This document shows positions 1-7,574 of a stretch of 64,000 nucleotides of DNA, one piece after another; the first letter of the stretch is position 1, and each line of letters opens with the position of its first letter. The notes under the pieces are model-generated. The model was given only the letters and a program-made list of their open reading frames with translations. It searched no databases and was not told the origin of the DNA. Position numbers and translations under genes: made by a program. The DNA comes from Algoriphagus zhangzhouensis (GTDB lineage: Bacteria; Bacteroidota; Bacteroidia; Cytophagales; Cyclobacteriaceae), in the NCBI RefSeq assembly GCF_900148515.1, contig NZ_FRXN01000003.1, forward strand, positions 290,757 through 354,756. The letters run 5' to 3'.

Positions 1-543
1 TTGGAAACCCGCTTCTATCGTCTTTGGACCATGGACTATGGACAATCTCTATTCTCCCCCCTAAGCGTAGTCTTCCACTACGCTTTTTTATTTTTTGAAT
101 TTGGAATTCAAAAGCCGACTATGTCTTAATAAAACCAGTTTCTGGACGGTTTTGTAAAGCTCTTACTTAATAAAATAGAGTACCTCCGAAAGATAATAGA
201 CCACAATAGATCCAAATAAGACTTCAAAGCTTTGGGATCAGTTGCCTGACAGAAGGTTTTATTATTGTAATTGGCTTAAAGACCCTAACTCTTCATTGTC
301 GCTTGTGCACATCGACACCAATGAATGCCTTAGGAGAAAATCGGTATTCCATGATAGATTTCTTTTTGGTTCTGTTCTTAAAACGAACATGATTATGTCA
401 TGGGAACTAAAAAAAATTTCGATTTAATAACTTAAACGAATGAAAATGAATAAATTAAAGGAAAGCTATTATCCGAAATTTAGTGCTTAAAATCCGCTAC
501 TTTTCATATTCAGGACTTTTGTGATGCATTAAAAAATAAAATT
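1..543. other. Intergenic stretch with repeat fragment and hairpin
   Basis: No convincing gene was found. Bases 1-54 are a partial copy of the unit that forms the tandem array at 1831-2330, so the repeat family probably continues to the left of the window. A hairpin module follows at 55-110. The rest, up to the lipoprotein start at 544, is AT-rich. A 61-codon open frame at 242-427 has no recognisable domain or signal peptide and was not called as a gene. Confidence 0.6.
63..92 (+). terminator. Hairpin followed by a T-run
   Basis: AAGCGTAG pairs with CTACGCTT across a 7-nt loop, giving a perfect 8-bp stem, and a run of T follows. This is the shape of an intrinsic terminator, presumably for a gene to the left of the window. 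A decayed copy of the same module, with a shorter stem, occurs at 1690-1745. Confidence 0.55.
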
Positions 544-1119
544 ATGAAATGGATTTTTGTCCTTTTGACTTTTATGCTTTTTGCTTGTAACCAGCAAAAT
601 GACGAACTGTCCGCAGATGCAATTGAACGAATAAAAGAAGATATTATTAAATCATCCGAAAGACATGCTCAAGGGATCGAGAACTTGGACTATGAAACGG
701 TTATGGAATTTTATTGTGAGGTTGAAGACTTCGTAATTTTTGGTGACGGGTATTATTGGGGTGATTATTTGACATGTTCTGGCATCTGGAAGGACTTTCT
801 AAATCCCGAAAATTGGAGAAAGATGGTTAGATGGGATCTAAGCAATCACAAAGTGAGCGTTATCTCCAATGATGCAGCTTCATATTTGGTTGAATTTGAC
901 AATGTAAGGGTCAGCATGACTGGAGATACTACGATTGTAAAGGGTTGCTTCACCTACGGCATGAAAAAGATAGGTGAAGATTGGAAAGCAGTAACAGTCC
1001 ATGTTACTCATAATTATAAACCTGGATATGGATTTGAAAATAGTCAACCAGGATATTATGTAAAAGAACAAGGGAAAGATTGGTGGCATAGTTACTCTCC
1101 CGAACTTAGAGAAGAATAG
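544..1119 (+). CDS. Lipoprotein with NTF2/SnoaL-like fold (putative)
   Basis: 191 residues. The N-terminus is a lipoprotein signal: basic residue, hydrophobic stretch and the lipobox L-F-A-C with the acylated cysteine at residue 15. The protein should therefore be anchored in the cell envelope. The mature part begins with a long helix (about 25-50), followed by a Trp/Tyr-rich section and alternating strands. This layout is typical of DUF4440/SnoaL-like proteins of the NTF2 superfamily, small cone-shaped domains that bind or turn over small ligands. No catalytic residues can be assigned, so the biochemical role is unknown. It lies 23 bp upstream of another small exported protein and the two are probably co-transcribed. 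The family call rests on overall pattern only. Confidence 0.6.
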   Translation: MKWIFVLLTFMLFACNQQNDELSADAIERIKEDIIKSSERHAQGIENLDYETVMEFYCEVEDFVIFGDGYYWGDYLTCSGIWKDFLNPENWRKMVRWDLSNHKVSVISNDAASYLVEFDNVRVSMTGDTTIVKGCFTYGMKKIGEDWKAVTVHVTHNYKPGYGFENSQPGYYVKEQGKDWWHSYSPELREE

Positions 1120-1142
1120 AAACAGAATTAAATTAGAAAAAC

Positions 1143-1631
1143 ATGAGAAATCTACTATCCGGATTTCTGATCATTACTATAGGGCTAGTATTGTTCAGTT
1201 TTGTAAATAATCAGAACACGTCAATTCAAGGCGACATACCTGAAAAAGAATGGATGATCGCTCCTCGTTTTTTAAAATTACAAGATGGCATTTCTAAAAA
1301 GGAGGCTAGAGAGTGGCTGGAGCAAGAGTACCTACCCTTGTACCGAGCATATCCGGGATTCAATTGCCAAGCAGGTGAACCTTGGAGATCAGGAGGTTGG
1401 GGAACAACTGATAATACTCTTAAATCAAAAGCAGATTTTGTATTGATCTATTCCTTCGATAATAAGACAACTTTCGATCGGTACTTTCCAGAAGATGGAG
1501 GAGGGTTTGATGCAGTTGCTGAAGAATCGGCAAAACATATGTCCATTGTTGAAGAGGTCTTTTTTGGAAAATATTTTATCAAAGATGAATATCAAATCGA
1601 GGAGTATTTGATGTTTGCTTCATCTAAATAA
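1143..1631 (+). CDS. Small exported protein, possibly a ferredoxin-like alpha/beta barrel
   Basis: 162 residues with a hydrophobic N-terminal segment at about 5-22 that could be a signal peptide or membrane anchor; there is no lipobox cysteine. The remainder resembles dimeric alpha/beta-barrel proteins (EthD/NIPSNAP-like): an early strand, a helix rich in Lys and Glu, a strand with FVLIYSFD, then a helix and a final strand. That fold is used by small monooxygenases and binding proteins, but no catalytic residue can be named here. It follows the NTF2-like lipoprotein gene by 23 bp, and both lie between two copies of a hairpin module, so they may have arrived or been duplicated as a unit. Confidence 0.55.
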   Translation: MRNLLSGFLIITIGLVLFSFVNNQNTSIQGDIPEKEWMIAPRFLKLQDGISKKEAREWLEQEYLPLYRAYPGFNCQAGEPWRSGGWGTTDNTLKSKADFVLIYSFDNKTTFDRYFPEDGGGFDAVAEESAKHMSIVEEVFFGKYFIKDEYQIEEYLMFASSK

Positions 1632-1830
1632 TATAGATTCCATCGGCTAAATACATCTGATTTAAAATGAAAAACCGAGATCAACAAAAGTACCCCCTTA
1701 AGCGTTTCTGCGACTACGCTTTTTTTTTCTTGAATTTGCAATTCATGATATCCAGCTATCCCGATAATTACCGGGCCAGGTGCAATTGAATCTCAAAATC
1801 TCTAATCTCAAATTCTCTAAATCTCTAATA
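1632..1830. repeat. Decayed second copy of the hairpin module plus low-complexity spacer
   Basis: Around 1686-1745 the sequence repeats the module seen at 55-110: a C-rich run, AAGCGT...ACGCTT, a long T-run, then an imperfect copy of GAATTTGGAATTCA. Only 6 bp of the stem remain. The following 85 bp consist of variants of AATCTCTAATCTC that lead into the tandem array. Confidence 0.55.
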
Positions 1831-2330
1831 ATGAAGATTTGGAATGCCACTTCTATCGTCTATGGACCAAGGACTATGGACAATCTCTATTCTTTAAATC
1901 TCTAATCTCTTAAATATCGAACATCGAATGATGGATATTGAATAATGAAGAATTGGAAACCCGCTTCTATCGTCTTTGGACCATGGACTATGGACTATGG
2001 ACAATCTCTATTCTCTCAATCTCCATTCTCTAAAATATCGAACATCGAATGATGAATTTTGAATAATGAAGATTTGGAAAGCCACTTCTATCGTCTTTGG
2101 ACCATGGACTATGGACTATGGACAATCTCTATTCTTTAAATCTCCAATCTCTTAAATATCGAACATCGAATGATGGATATTGAATAATGAAGAATTGGAA
2201 ACCCGCTTCTATCGTCTTTGGACCATGGACTATGGACTATGGACAATCTCTATTCTCTCAATCTCCATTCTCTAAAATATCGAACACCGAATGATGAGTT
2301 TTGAATAATTAAGATTTGGAAACCAGCTCC
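1831..2330 (+). repeat. Higher-order tandem repeat (about 121-bp units in 242-bp dimers)
   Basis: Four successive units share the landmark TTCTATCGTC at 1851, 1965, 2086 and 2207, giving periods of 114, 121 and 121 bp. Each unit contains a GGACTATGGACAATCTC block, an AATCTC-rich block and a copy of TATCGAACATCGAATGATG. The units alternate between two subtypes: those at 1851 and 2086 are preceded by GCCAC, those at 1965 and 2207 by ACCCG. The true repeat is therefore a dimer of about 242 bp. No reading frame of note runs through it. A fifth, isolated copy is at the left edge of the window (landmark at 13). Confidence 0.9.
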
Positions 2331-2336
2331 CCCTCC

Positions 2337-2810
2337 CTATTTCTCGTACTCAATATTCCTGATCTTCCAGGTCATTAGCCCGTTGGGGGTTTGGACGATA
2401 GCCTCTTCACCGACCTCCTTCTTCAGCAAGGCCTGAGCCATAGGTGAATCGATGGAGATATAATCCCTTCGCTGAATGATCTCCTCCCCTCCAACAACAC
2501 GGAGACGGATCTTATGCCCTTTTACATTTTCGATCTCAACCCAAGCTCCAAACATGACTTTACCTTCTTGAAAAGGAGCATAGGAAATCACCTTTAGATC
2601 ATCGATACATTTGCGCAGGTAGTGCACCCGCTTGTCTATTTCTCGCAAACGCTTTTTATTGTAATGGTAGTCAGCATTTTCCGAGCGATCTCCTAGGCTA
2701 GCCGCCCAAGCCACTTTTTGGGTTGTTTCAGGACGTTCTACTTTCCAAAGATGATCCAGTTCTTCCTTCAGCTTTTCCAATCCCTCGGGGGTGATCCACA
2801 TGGTTTTCAT
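2337..2810 (-). CDS. greB: Transcription elongation factor GreB
   Basis: 157 residues with clear similarity to GreB along the whole length. The N-terminal coiled coil (about 5-75) carries the acidic tip motif GDRSENADY, which reaches through the RNA polymerase secondary channel and stimulates cleavage of backtracked RNA. The C-terminal FKBP-like domain contains GAWVEIEN and ISIDSPMAQALL; the GAWVEIEN segment is the signature separating GreB from GreA. The start was placed at the ATG giving MKTMWITPEG, because this matches the family N-terminus. Upstream in-frame starts would add 27 residues that look like translated intergenic repeat. The 3' end abuts the tandem repeat array. Cytoplasmic, single gene. 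Confidence 0.93.
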   Translation of the reverse strand: MKTMWITPEGLEKLKEELDHLWKVERPETTQKVAWAASLGDRSENADYHYNKKRLREIDKRVHYLRKCIDDLKVISYAPFQEGKVMFGAWVEIENVKGHKIRLRVVGGEEIIQRRDYISIDSPMAQALLKKEVGEEAIVQTPNGLMTWKIRNIEYEK

Positions 2811-3101
2811 ATCGGTAATTGAGTTTTTTGGGCCGGCAAGTTTAAGCATTCGATGTTCGAAATTCAAAAATAATAGTTGCATGTGTCTCACTTAGGTCTT
2901 TTTGATAATGCAATAAGGTTCCGAGTCGGCTCGGTCAAGGGCTTCTTGGATTAAGTTCCGTGAGGACACGGAACAGGGCGTAGGGACCAGGGCCGGCTCG
3001 CTCCATTCAAAGCAAACGATTCCGCAGTATTTGGATAGGCACAGCACCTCTCTTTGCTTTGCATTTGCTAAATTGATATCAAGAATCCCAAAAATAAAAA
3101 C
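2811..3101. other. Intergenic region between greB and a divergent gene
   Basis: Holds an inverted piece of the array motif at about 2843-2870 (CATTCGATGTTCGAAATTCA) and a short hairpin-forming GTTCCGTGAGGACACGGAAC at about 2956-2975. Both the minus-strand greB and the plus-strand gene at 3102 must be driven from here. No consensus Bacteroidota promoter was recognised. Confidence 0.5.
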
Positions 3102-3935
3102 ATGAAATCAACCTTATTGACCCTTTTATTTGCCTTTTCCCTGATTGTGTGCAAAGCTCAAGAAACCAGACCCGGACCACAGCTTCCACCTGAAACAGGT
3201 GAAACATTCAAAGTCGGAATTGCAGGATACACTTTTGCAAGATTTGATCTCGACAAGGCACTCGAAACCTTGAAAGCCTTAGATGTCCATAACCTATGTA
3301 TCAAAGATTTTCATTTGCCAATGAATAGCACCGATGCTGAAATCGCAGCTTTTCATGAAAAGCTAAAAGCCCATGATGTGACTGGATATGCCGTTGGCCC
3401 TATCTATATGAAAACCCAAGAGGAAGTTGATAGAGCATTCGACTATGCAAAAAGAGTCGGTGTGAAGTTGATTGTGGGCGTTCCTAATGTAGAGCTACTT
3501 CCTTATGTCGAACAAAAGGTAAAAGAGTATGATTTCAAGTTTGCGATCCATTTGCATGGCCCAGATATCGCAATCTACCAAGATGCCGACGATGTATGGA
3601 ATCATACCAAAGATCTTGATCCAAGAATGGGAATGTGCCTGGACATCGGACATGATACCCGTAATGGAAAGGATCCAGTTGCAGATATGGAAAAATACCA
3701 CAGTCGCGTGTTTGACATGCATATCAAGGATGTGACTGGACCGACTAAGTTGGGATATTCTCTTGAAGTTGGCCGTGGCATTATTGACTTCCCGGCGATG
3801 GTAAGTATGATCAGAAAAGTAGGTTATACCGGAGTTTGTAGCCTGGAGCACGAGAGAAATATGGATAATCCATTTATGGGGATTGCCGAATCTCTAGGGT
3901 ATTTCCGTGGTGTTATTGAAACTACTAAAGAATAA
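3102..3935 (+). CDS. Exported sugar phosphate isomerase/epimerase-like TIM-barrel protein
   Basis: 277 residues with a signal peptide (about 1-19, ending near CKAQ). The body is an AP-endonuclease-2 type TIM barrel, the fold of xylose isomerase, IolE/IolI and related epimerases. Putative metal-binding positions are visible: AIHLHG near residue 150, CLDIGHD near 185, DMHIKD near 205 and SLEHER near 250, which supply the usual His/Asp/Glu ligands for a divalent metal. Exported members of this family are common in Bacteroidota beside glycan-degrading genes and probably act on sugars or polyols in the periplasm. The substrate cannot be deduced. It stands alone, followed by a terminator-like hairpin and a repeat-rich stretch. 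Confidence 0.8.
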   Translation: MKSTLLTLLFAFSLIVCKAQETRPGPQLPPETGETFKVGIAGYTFARFDLDKALETLKALDVHNLCIKDFHLPMNSTDAEIAAFHEKLKAHDVTGYAVGPIYMKTQEEVDRAFDYAKRVGVKLIVGVPNVELLPYVEQKVKEYDFKFAIHLHGPDIAIYQDADDVWNHTKDLDPRMGMCLDIGHDTRNGKDPVADMEKYHSRVFDMHIKDVTGPTKLGYSLEVGRGIIDFPAMVSMIRKVGYTGVCSLEHERNMDNPFMGIAESLGYFRGVIETTKE

Positions 3936-4114
3936 AGTTATATGAATATCCGCTTTTGCTCCACAATCCAAATTTTCTTTGTTAATCAGGGCCAGAAGAC
4001 CGATGACGGATGACCGAAGTTTGCTAGACTGTGCTTCAAAGCTTCTTTTTAGCCGATTCCTGATTATACTGGAAAGATTGCGGACAATCATATAAAGTTA
4101 TTAAGCTTTCTTTT

Positions 4115-4150
4115 AAGGGTCCAAGTCGGAAGGCTTGGGCCTTTCTTTTT
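4115..4150 (+). terminator. Intrinsic terminator candidate
   Basis: AAGGGTCCAAG at 4115-4125 pairs with CTTGGGCCTTT at 4134-4144 (11 bp with two G-T pairs, 8-nt loop), followed by CTTTTTG. It lies 180 bp beyond the stop of the exported isomerase-like gene, with no gene between, so it probably ends that transcript. Confidence 0.5.
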
Positions 4151-4212
4151 GCAATTTTGATTAGCACGGAAGTCAGAGAGCTTAATTAAACTAAAAAAGA
4201 GGGCTTGGTATG

Positions 4213-4517
4213 GGGTCTTCCAATTTAATTTCCGCAAGCTCCTCGGCATTAAACCGCTACTCCTAGCAATATTTTCGTGGCCGAGGTCAAAAGATTAGGC
4301 CTTCTTCAACCCCGGGTTGCGGCAAGCCTTACCCGGGGTTATTAAAGTTTAGCCCCTTCAGGGTTAGTTTCAAATTTTGCACATAACTCAAAACTTGTGG
4401 TGCGGTGGGAGGTCGCAGCCGCGGGGAGTGGGTTGGCTATGTGCGGTGGAAGCTTAGCTGCGACTAGCCCTCGATAGCCATCGGGGTTTTCGTACTTTTG
4501 GGCCATGCCAAAAGTAC
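4213..4517 (+). repeat. Structured 300-bp repeat, copy 1
   Basis: First of two direct copies (second at 4632-4920). Bases 4365-4467 are identical to 4784-4886, a 103-bp perfect match, and the rest is highly similar. The unit is a string of inverted repeats: CCTCGGC (4241) with GCCGAGG (4280); AACCCCGGGT (4308) with ACCCGGGGTT (4331); a short AGCCC stem near 4351; GTCGCAGC (4412) with GCTGCGAC (4457); GTACTTTTGG (4492) with CCAAAAGTAC (4508). This copy has about 16 extra bases around 4468-4484. There is no transposase gene. It resembles REP-like or other non-autonomous palindromic elements; a structured RNA is also possible. Confidence 0.85.
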
Positions 4518-4631
4518 ATTCAGAAAGAAGGAGAAAAAGTGTGATTGCCTTGTAAAAATGATATCTCAAATTGCCTTGATTGTAGTTATAAGTCAAGAAA
4601 CCAATACAAAGGAAGGAATAGAATAGAGTAA

Positions 4632-4920
4632 GGGTTCTTCCAATTTAATTTCCGTAAGCTCCTCGGCATTAGACCGCTAATCCTAACAATATTTTCGTGG
4701 CCGAGGTCAAAAGACAAGCCTTCTTCTACCCCGGGTTGCGGCAAACCTTACCCGGGGCTATTTAAGTTTAGCCCCTTCAGGGCTAGTTTCAAATTTTGCA
4801 CATAACTCAAAACTTGTGGTGCGGTGGGAGGTCGCAGCCGCGGGGAGTGGGTTGGCTATGTGCGGTGGAAGCTTAGCTGCGACTAGGCCTTTTCGTACTT
4901 TTGGGCCATGCCAAAAGTAC
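4632..4920 (+). repeat. Structured 300-bp repeat, copy 2
   Basis: Second direct copy of the element at 4213-4517, separated from it by about 114 bp of unrelated sequence. The same stems are present: CCTCGGC (4661) with GCCGAGG (4700), ACCCCGGG (4728) with an ACCCGGGG arm (4750), TAGCCC (4769) with GGGCTA (4780), GTCGCAGC (4831) with GCTGCGAC (4876), and a perfect 10-bp terminal stem GTACTTTTGG (4895) with CCAAAAGTAC (4911). In the TAGCCC stem this copy has a full C-G pair where copy 1 has a G-T pair, so pairing is kept in both. Confidence 0.85.
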
Positions 4921-5088
4921 TTTAAATGAAAAATAAAATAATAGTCTGAATTGAACCTAAATCCCTTTCTATCAAACTAAAAGAGAATTTTTATTTGTTC
5001 TCTCCTTCATTGTGCGTAATTTTTAGTAGGTCAAAAAACTTCTTTTTACCAAACTTTCATTTATTCTTTATCCTTAATCAAATCAACC

Positions 5089-5661
5089 ATGGCAAATGAA
5101 ATTTTAAAATCAATCAAAAGCTCCATTAAAAATTGGTACCTCCAATTACTGATAGGAATATTGTTTATCGCCGTAGGCGTTTACACTTTTATGTCCCCGG
5201 GAGCGGCCTATCTTTCTTTGGCCATTTTATTCAGTATTTCCTTCTTCATCTCGGGACTATCTGACATCATCTTCTCTCTTTCTAACAAGGACGAACTTGA
5301 TAATTGGGGGTGGATTCTAGCTATTGGCATTCTGACATTCGTCACCGGAATTATTCTGATGATTCATCCAGAAATCTCTATGGTTACTATTCCATTCATC
5401 GTTGGTTTTCTATTTATGTTTCGTTCTGTGGCTGGGATCGGGATTGCTTTGGATATGAAAAGCTATGGAATAAAAGAATGGGGATGGATGATGGCATTTG
5501 GCATTCTGGGAATGATATTCTCATTTATCATGATTTGGAACCCAATATTTGCGGGGATGACATTGGTAGTCCTTACAGGAATGGTAATGCTTACAATCGG
5601 CTTTTTCCACGTATTTCTTGGGTTTAAATTAAAAAAACTAAAAGGAAAGCTTCATTTATAA
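5089..5661 (+). CDS. HdeD family membrane protein (DUF308)
   Basis: 190 residues, almost entirely hydrophobic, with six predicted membrane helices arranged as three hairpins of DUF308 type (about 18-36, 40-62, 72-91, 95-116, 128-148, 152-175). Short polar loops such as SLSNKDELDNWGW and KSYGIKEWGW precede repeated W-x-W-x-x-A-x-GIL segments, showing the internal repeat typical of HdeD. E. coli HdeD is linked to acid resistance at high cell density; the function in Bacteroidota is not established. It ends at a strong hairpin terminator and is probably monocistronic. Confidence 0.85.
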   Translation: MANEILKSIKSSIKNWYLQLLIGILFIAVGVYTFMSPGAAYLSLAILFSISFFISGLSDIIFSLSNKDELDNWGWILAIGILTFVTGIILMIHPEISMVTIPFIVGFLFMFRSVAGIGIALDMKSYGIKEWGWMMAFGILGMIFSFIMIWNPIFAGMTLVVLTGMVMLTIGFFHVFLGFKLKKLKGKLHL

Positions 5662-5672
5662 TTAACCTAAAC

Positions 5673-5712
5673 TTGGCTTAGAATGTGTAATTTCCATTCT
5701 AAGCCAAATTTT
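5673..5712 (+). terminator. Strong intrinsic terminator after the HdeD-like gene
   Basis: TTGGCTTAGAATG at 5673-5685 pairs perfectly with CATTCTAAGCCAA at 5695-5707 (13 bp, 9-nt loop) and is followed by ATTTTAT. It ends only 10 bp before the next ATG at 5717, so the downstream gene either starts on a transcript reading through or relies on a promoter overlapping the hairpin. Confidence 0.75.
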
Positions 5713-5716
5713 ATCC

Positions 5717-6523
5717 ATGCAACGAAGACCCTTCCTCCAGAAAATCACATTATTGAGTTCATCTTTAATGACTATGCCTTTTATGCTCTATGGGAAAATG
5801 GATTTTCCCAAAAACACCAAACTGAAATTCATCACCGCTTCTGACGGACATTGGGGCCAACCCAATACCGATTTCCACACTTCTCATAGGAACTTGATCG
5901 AAGCAATCAATCAGGAAAAGGATGTGGATTTTGTGGTGATCAATGGTGATTTGACTCATGATAATGCAGATTTGATTCCTGAGGTAAAAGGTGTTTTTGA
6001 GCAATTTGAGGCTCCTTTCTATGTGACTCGAGGAAATCACGATCATATGACTGATGCTGCTTTCTTGGAAACCATGGGCTATCCTGTCAATCATTCCTTC
6101 AAGGTCAAAAATGACTATGGAGTAGTTTTACTCAATTGCTCCAATACCAAAGGAGAATACCTATGTGTGGATATGGACATAGCAAAACAGAAATTAGAAG
6201 AGTTTAAAGATCTTCCCCATGTCTTTGTTTTCGTTCATATTTCACAAAATGACTGGACCCGACATGGGATAGACTGCAAGCCATTTTTGGATTTGTTAGC
6301 CTCCTACCCTAACGTTCGAGCGACATTCCATGGACATGATCATGATGTGGATGGCATTATGCTTTACAAAAAGAAACCTTTCCTTTGGTCAGGTCACTTC
6401 GGGGGCTCCTGGGGAAACCCTTTCCCTTCTTACCGTGTTGTTGAAGTAGGTGAAGATGGTAAGGCTGTTACTTATCTGAAAACAATCAAAGAAGGTATGA
6501 TTTTGAATGGAAATAACCTTTGA
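5717..6523 (+). CDS. Exported calcineurin-like metallophosphoesterase
   Basis: 268 residues. The N-terminus has two arginines at positions 3-4 followed by a hydrophobic stretch, a plausible export signal that may use the Tat route. The metallophosphoesterase metal-ligand motifs follow in order: D43-G-H45, GD at 77-78, GNHDH at 106-110, VHIS near 176 and HGHDHD near 205-210. Such enzymes hydrolyse phosphomonoesters or phosphodiesters with two metal ions; the substrate cannot be deduced. The start lies immediately after the terminator hairpin of the preceding gene. Confidence 0.85.
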   Translation: MQRRPFLQKITLLSSSLMTMPFMLYGKMDFPKNTKLKFITASDGHWGQPNTDFHTSHRNLIEAINQEKDVDFVVINGDLTHDNADLIPEVKGVFEQFEAPFYVTRGNHDHMTDAAFLETMGYPVNHSFKVKNDYGVVLLNCSNTKGEYLCVDMDIAKQKLEEFKDLPHVFVFVHISQNDWTRHGIDCKPFLDLLASYPNVRATFHGHDHDVDGIMLYKKKPFLWSGHFGGSWGNPFPSYRVVEVGEDGKAVTYLKTIKEGMILNGNNL

Positions 6524-6603
6524 TTGAAATTTGGCTAGAAGGTATTGTAAATACCCCAAAACAAACTTATCTTCAATGAGTTACATTTTTTCACTTTTCT
6601 AGT

Positions 6604-7479
6604 ATGCGTATGAGTAAACATCTACATTATCAGTTATTTTTCATTTCAGGCCTCCTATTATTTCTTGCTTTCGAAGGCAGAGGTCAAACTCATAAAATCA
6701 AGCCTGATTTCGAGCAAAGCCTTTTGGATGCAAGGATGTCTTTTCATCGTACCTACTATGAAAATGCCTCTCATCTTTTTGATCAATTGATTTTGATGAA
6801 GGAAGATCATGCCCTGGCTCATGCCTACATGGCTTTGATCGACTTTATGCTTTACAAAGACCCTAGTTTGCATATTGAAAGGGCTTTGACTCTTACCGAC
6901 GAATCAGACCCTAATAATTCAATTACGCTGGCCTTATGCAGCTTTGCCAGTGGAGATTACTGGGGCTGCGAAAGCAATATCAAGGAATTCCTAATAAAGG
7001 ATCCAGAAAATCAATTTGGAAGCCATCTCCTTGCCATGACCTTGATAGCCATGGATCGGGCTGAGGAAGGCAAAATCACCTTGATTGACCTACTGAAAAG
7101 GAATAAGGAATACTTCCCTGCGTACAATCACATGGGCTATGCCTGCCTAAAGCTCAATCAAAAGGAAGAAGCGATCCAGGCGTTTGAAACATTCCTTCAA
7201 AAAGACTCTTTGAATCCCAGCGCTTATGATTCCTATGCGGAAGCCTGGTTTGAAAGCGGCAATACTGAAAAAGCCATTGCCTGCTTAAATAAGGCAGTAA
7301 AACTTGATCCCTATTTTGCCTATGGCTGGAATCATATGGGTGATATCCTTTATCAGATGGGAGAAACCCAGATGGCCATCAATGCCTTTGAAAAGGGGAA
7401 AAAAGCTGCAAAATATTACGGTCCAGAGTTTACCGAATCTCTAAATCAGAAGTTGGAGGACCTCAAAAAGGAGCATTAA
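6604..7479 (+). CDS. Exported TPR-repeat protein
   Basis: 291 residues with a signal peptide (about 1-25). At least three tetratricopeptide repeats are visible between about 175 and 285, with the usual A-Y-N-x-x-G-x-x-x-x and A-x-x-x-[FL] spacing (for example AYNHMGYACLKL, AYDSYAEAWFES, GWNHMGDILYQM). A more divergent helical region lies upstream and may hold further repeats. TPRs are protein-protein interaction scaffolds; the partner is unknown. The frame has two methionines at its start (residues 1 and 3) and either could be used. Confidence 0.78.
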   Translation: MRMSKHLHYQLFFISGLLLFLAFEGRGQTHKIKPDFEQSLLDARMSFHRTYYENASHLFDQLILMKEDHALAHAYMALIDFMLYKDPSLHIERALTLTDESDPNNSITLALCSFASGDYWGCESNIKEFLIKDPENQFGSHLLAMTLIAMDRAEEGKITLIDLLKRNKEYFPAYNHMGYACLKLNQKEEAIQAFETFLQKDSLNPSAYDSYAEAWFESGNTEKAIACLNKAVKLDPYFAYGWNHMGDILYQMGETQMAINAFEKGKKAAKYYGPEFTESLNQKLEDLKKEH

Positions 7480-7574
7480 ATCCCATAAAGCGAGTCTACT
7501 TTTCGCAAAAATTTCAATCAGCCTTCTTTCTTTCAATTTTTCCTAAATTGGGATACGTGTAGACATCAGATCCC

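Noticed and set aside
242..427. 61-codon open frame left of the lipoprotein gene
   Set aside because: No signal peptide, domain or conserved pattern, and it lies in an AT-rich spacer next to repeats.
1831..2330. CRISPR-like array
   Set aside because: Repeats are adjacent and about 121 bp long, there are no unique spacers between short repeats, and no cas gene is nearby.
2811..2891. Extended N-terminus of greB
   Set aside because: The extra 27 residues match translated repeat-like DNA, whereas MKTMWITPEG aligns with the known GreB start.
4342..4596. Minus-strand open frame of 84 codons
   Set aside because: It runs through copy 1 of the structured repeat, whose inverted repeats explain the open frame; copy 2 does not preserve it.
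4213..4920. Insertion sequence
   Set aside because: There is no transposase frame, and the copies are direct repeats made of hairpins rather than a gene with terminal inverted repeats.
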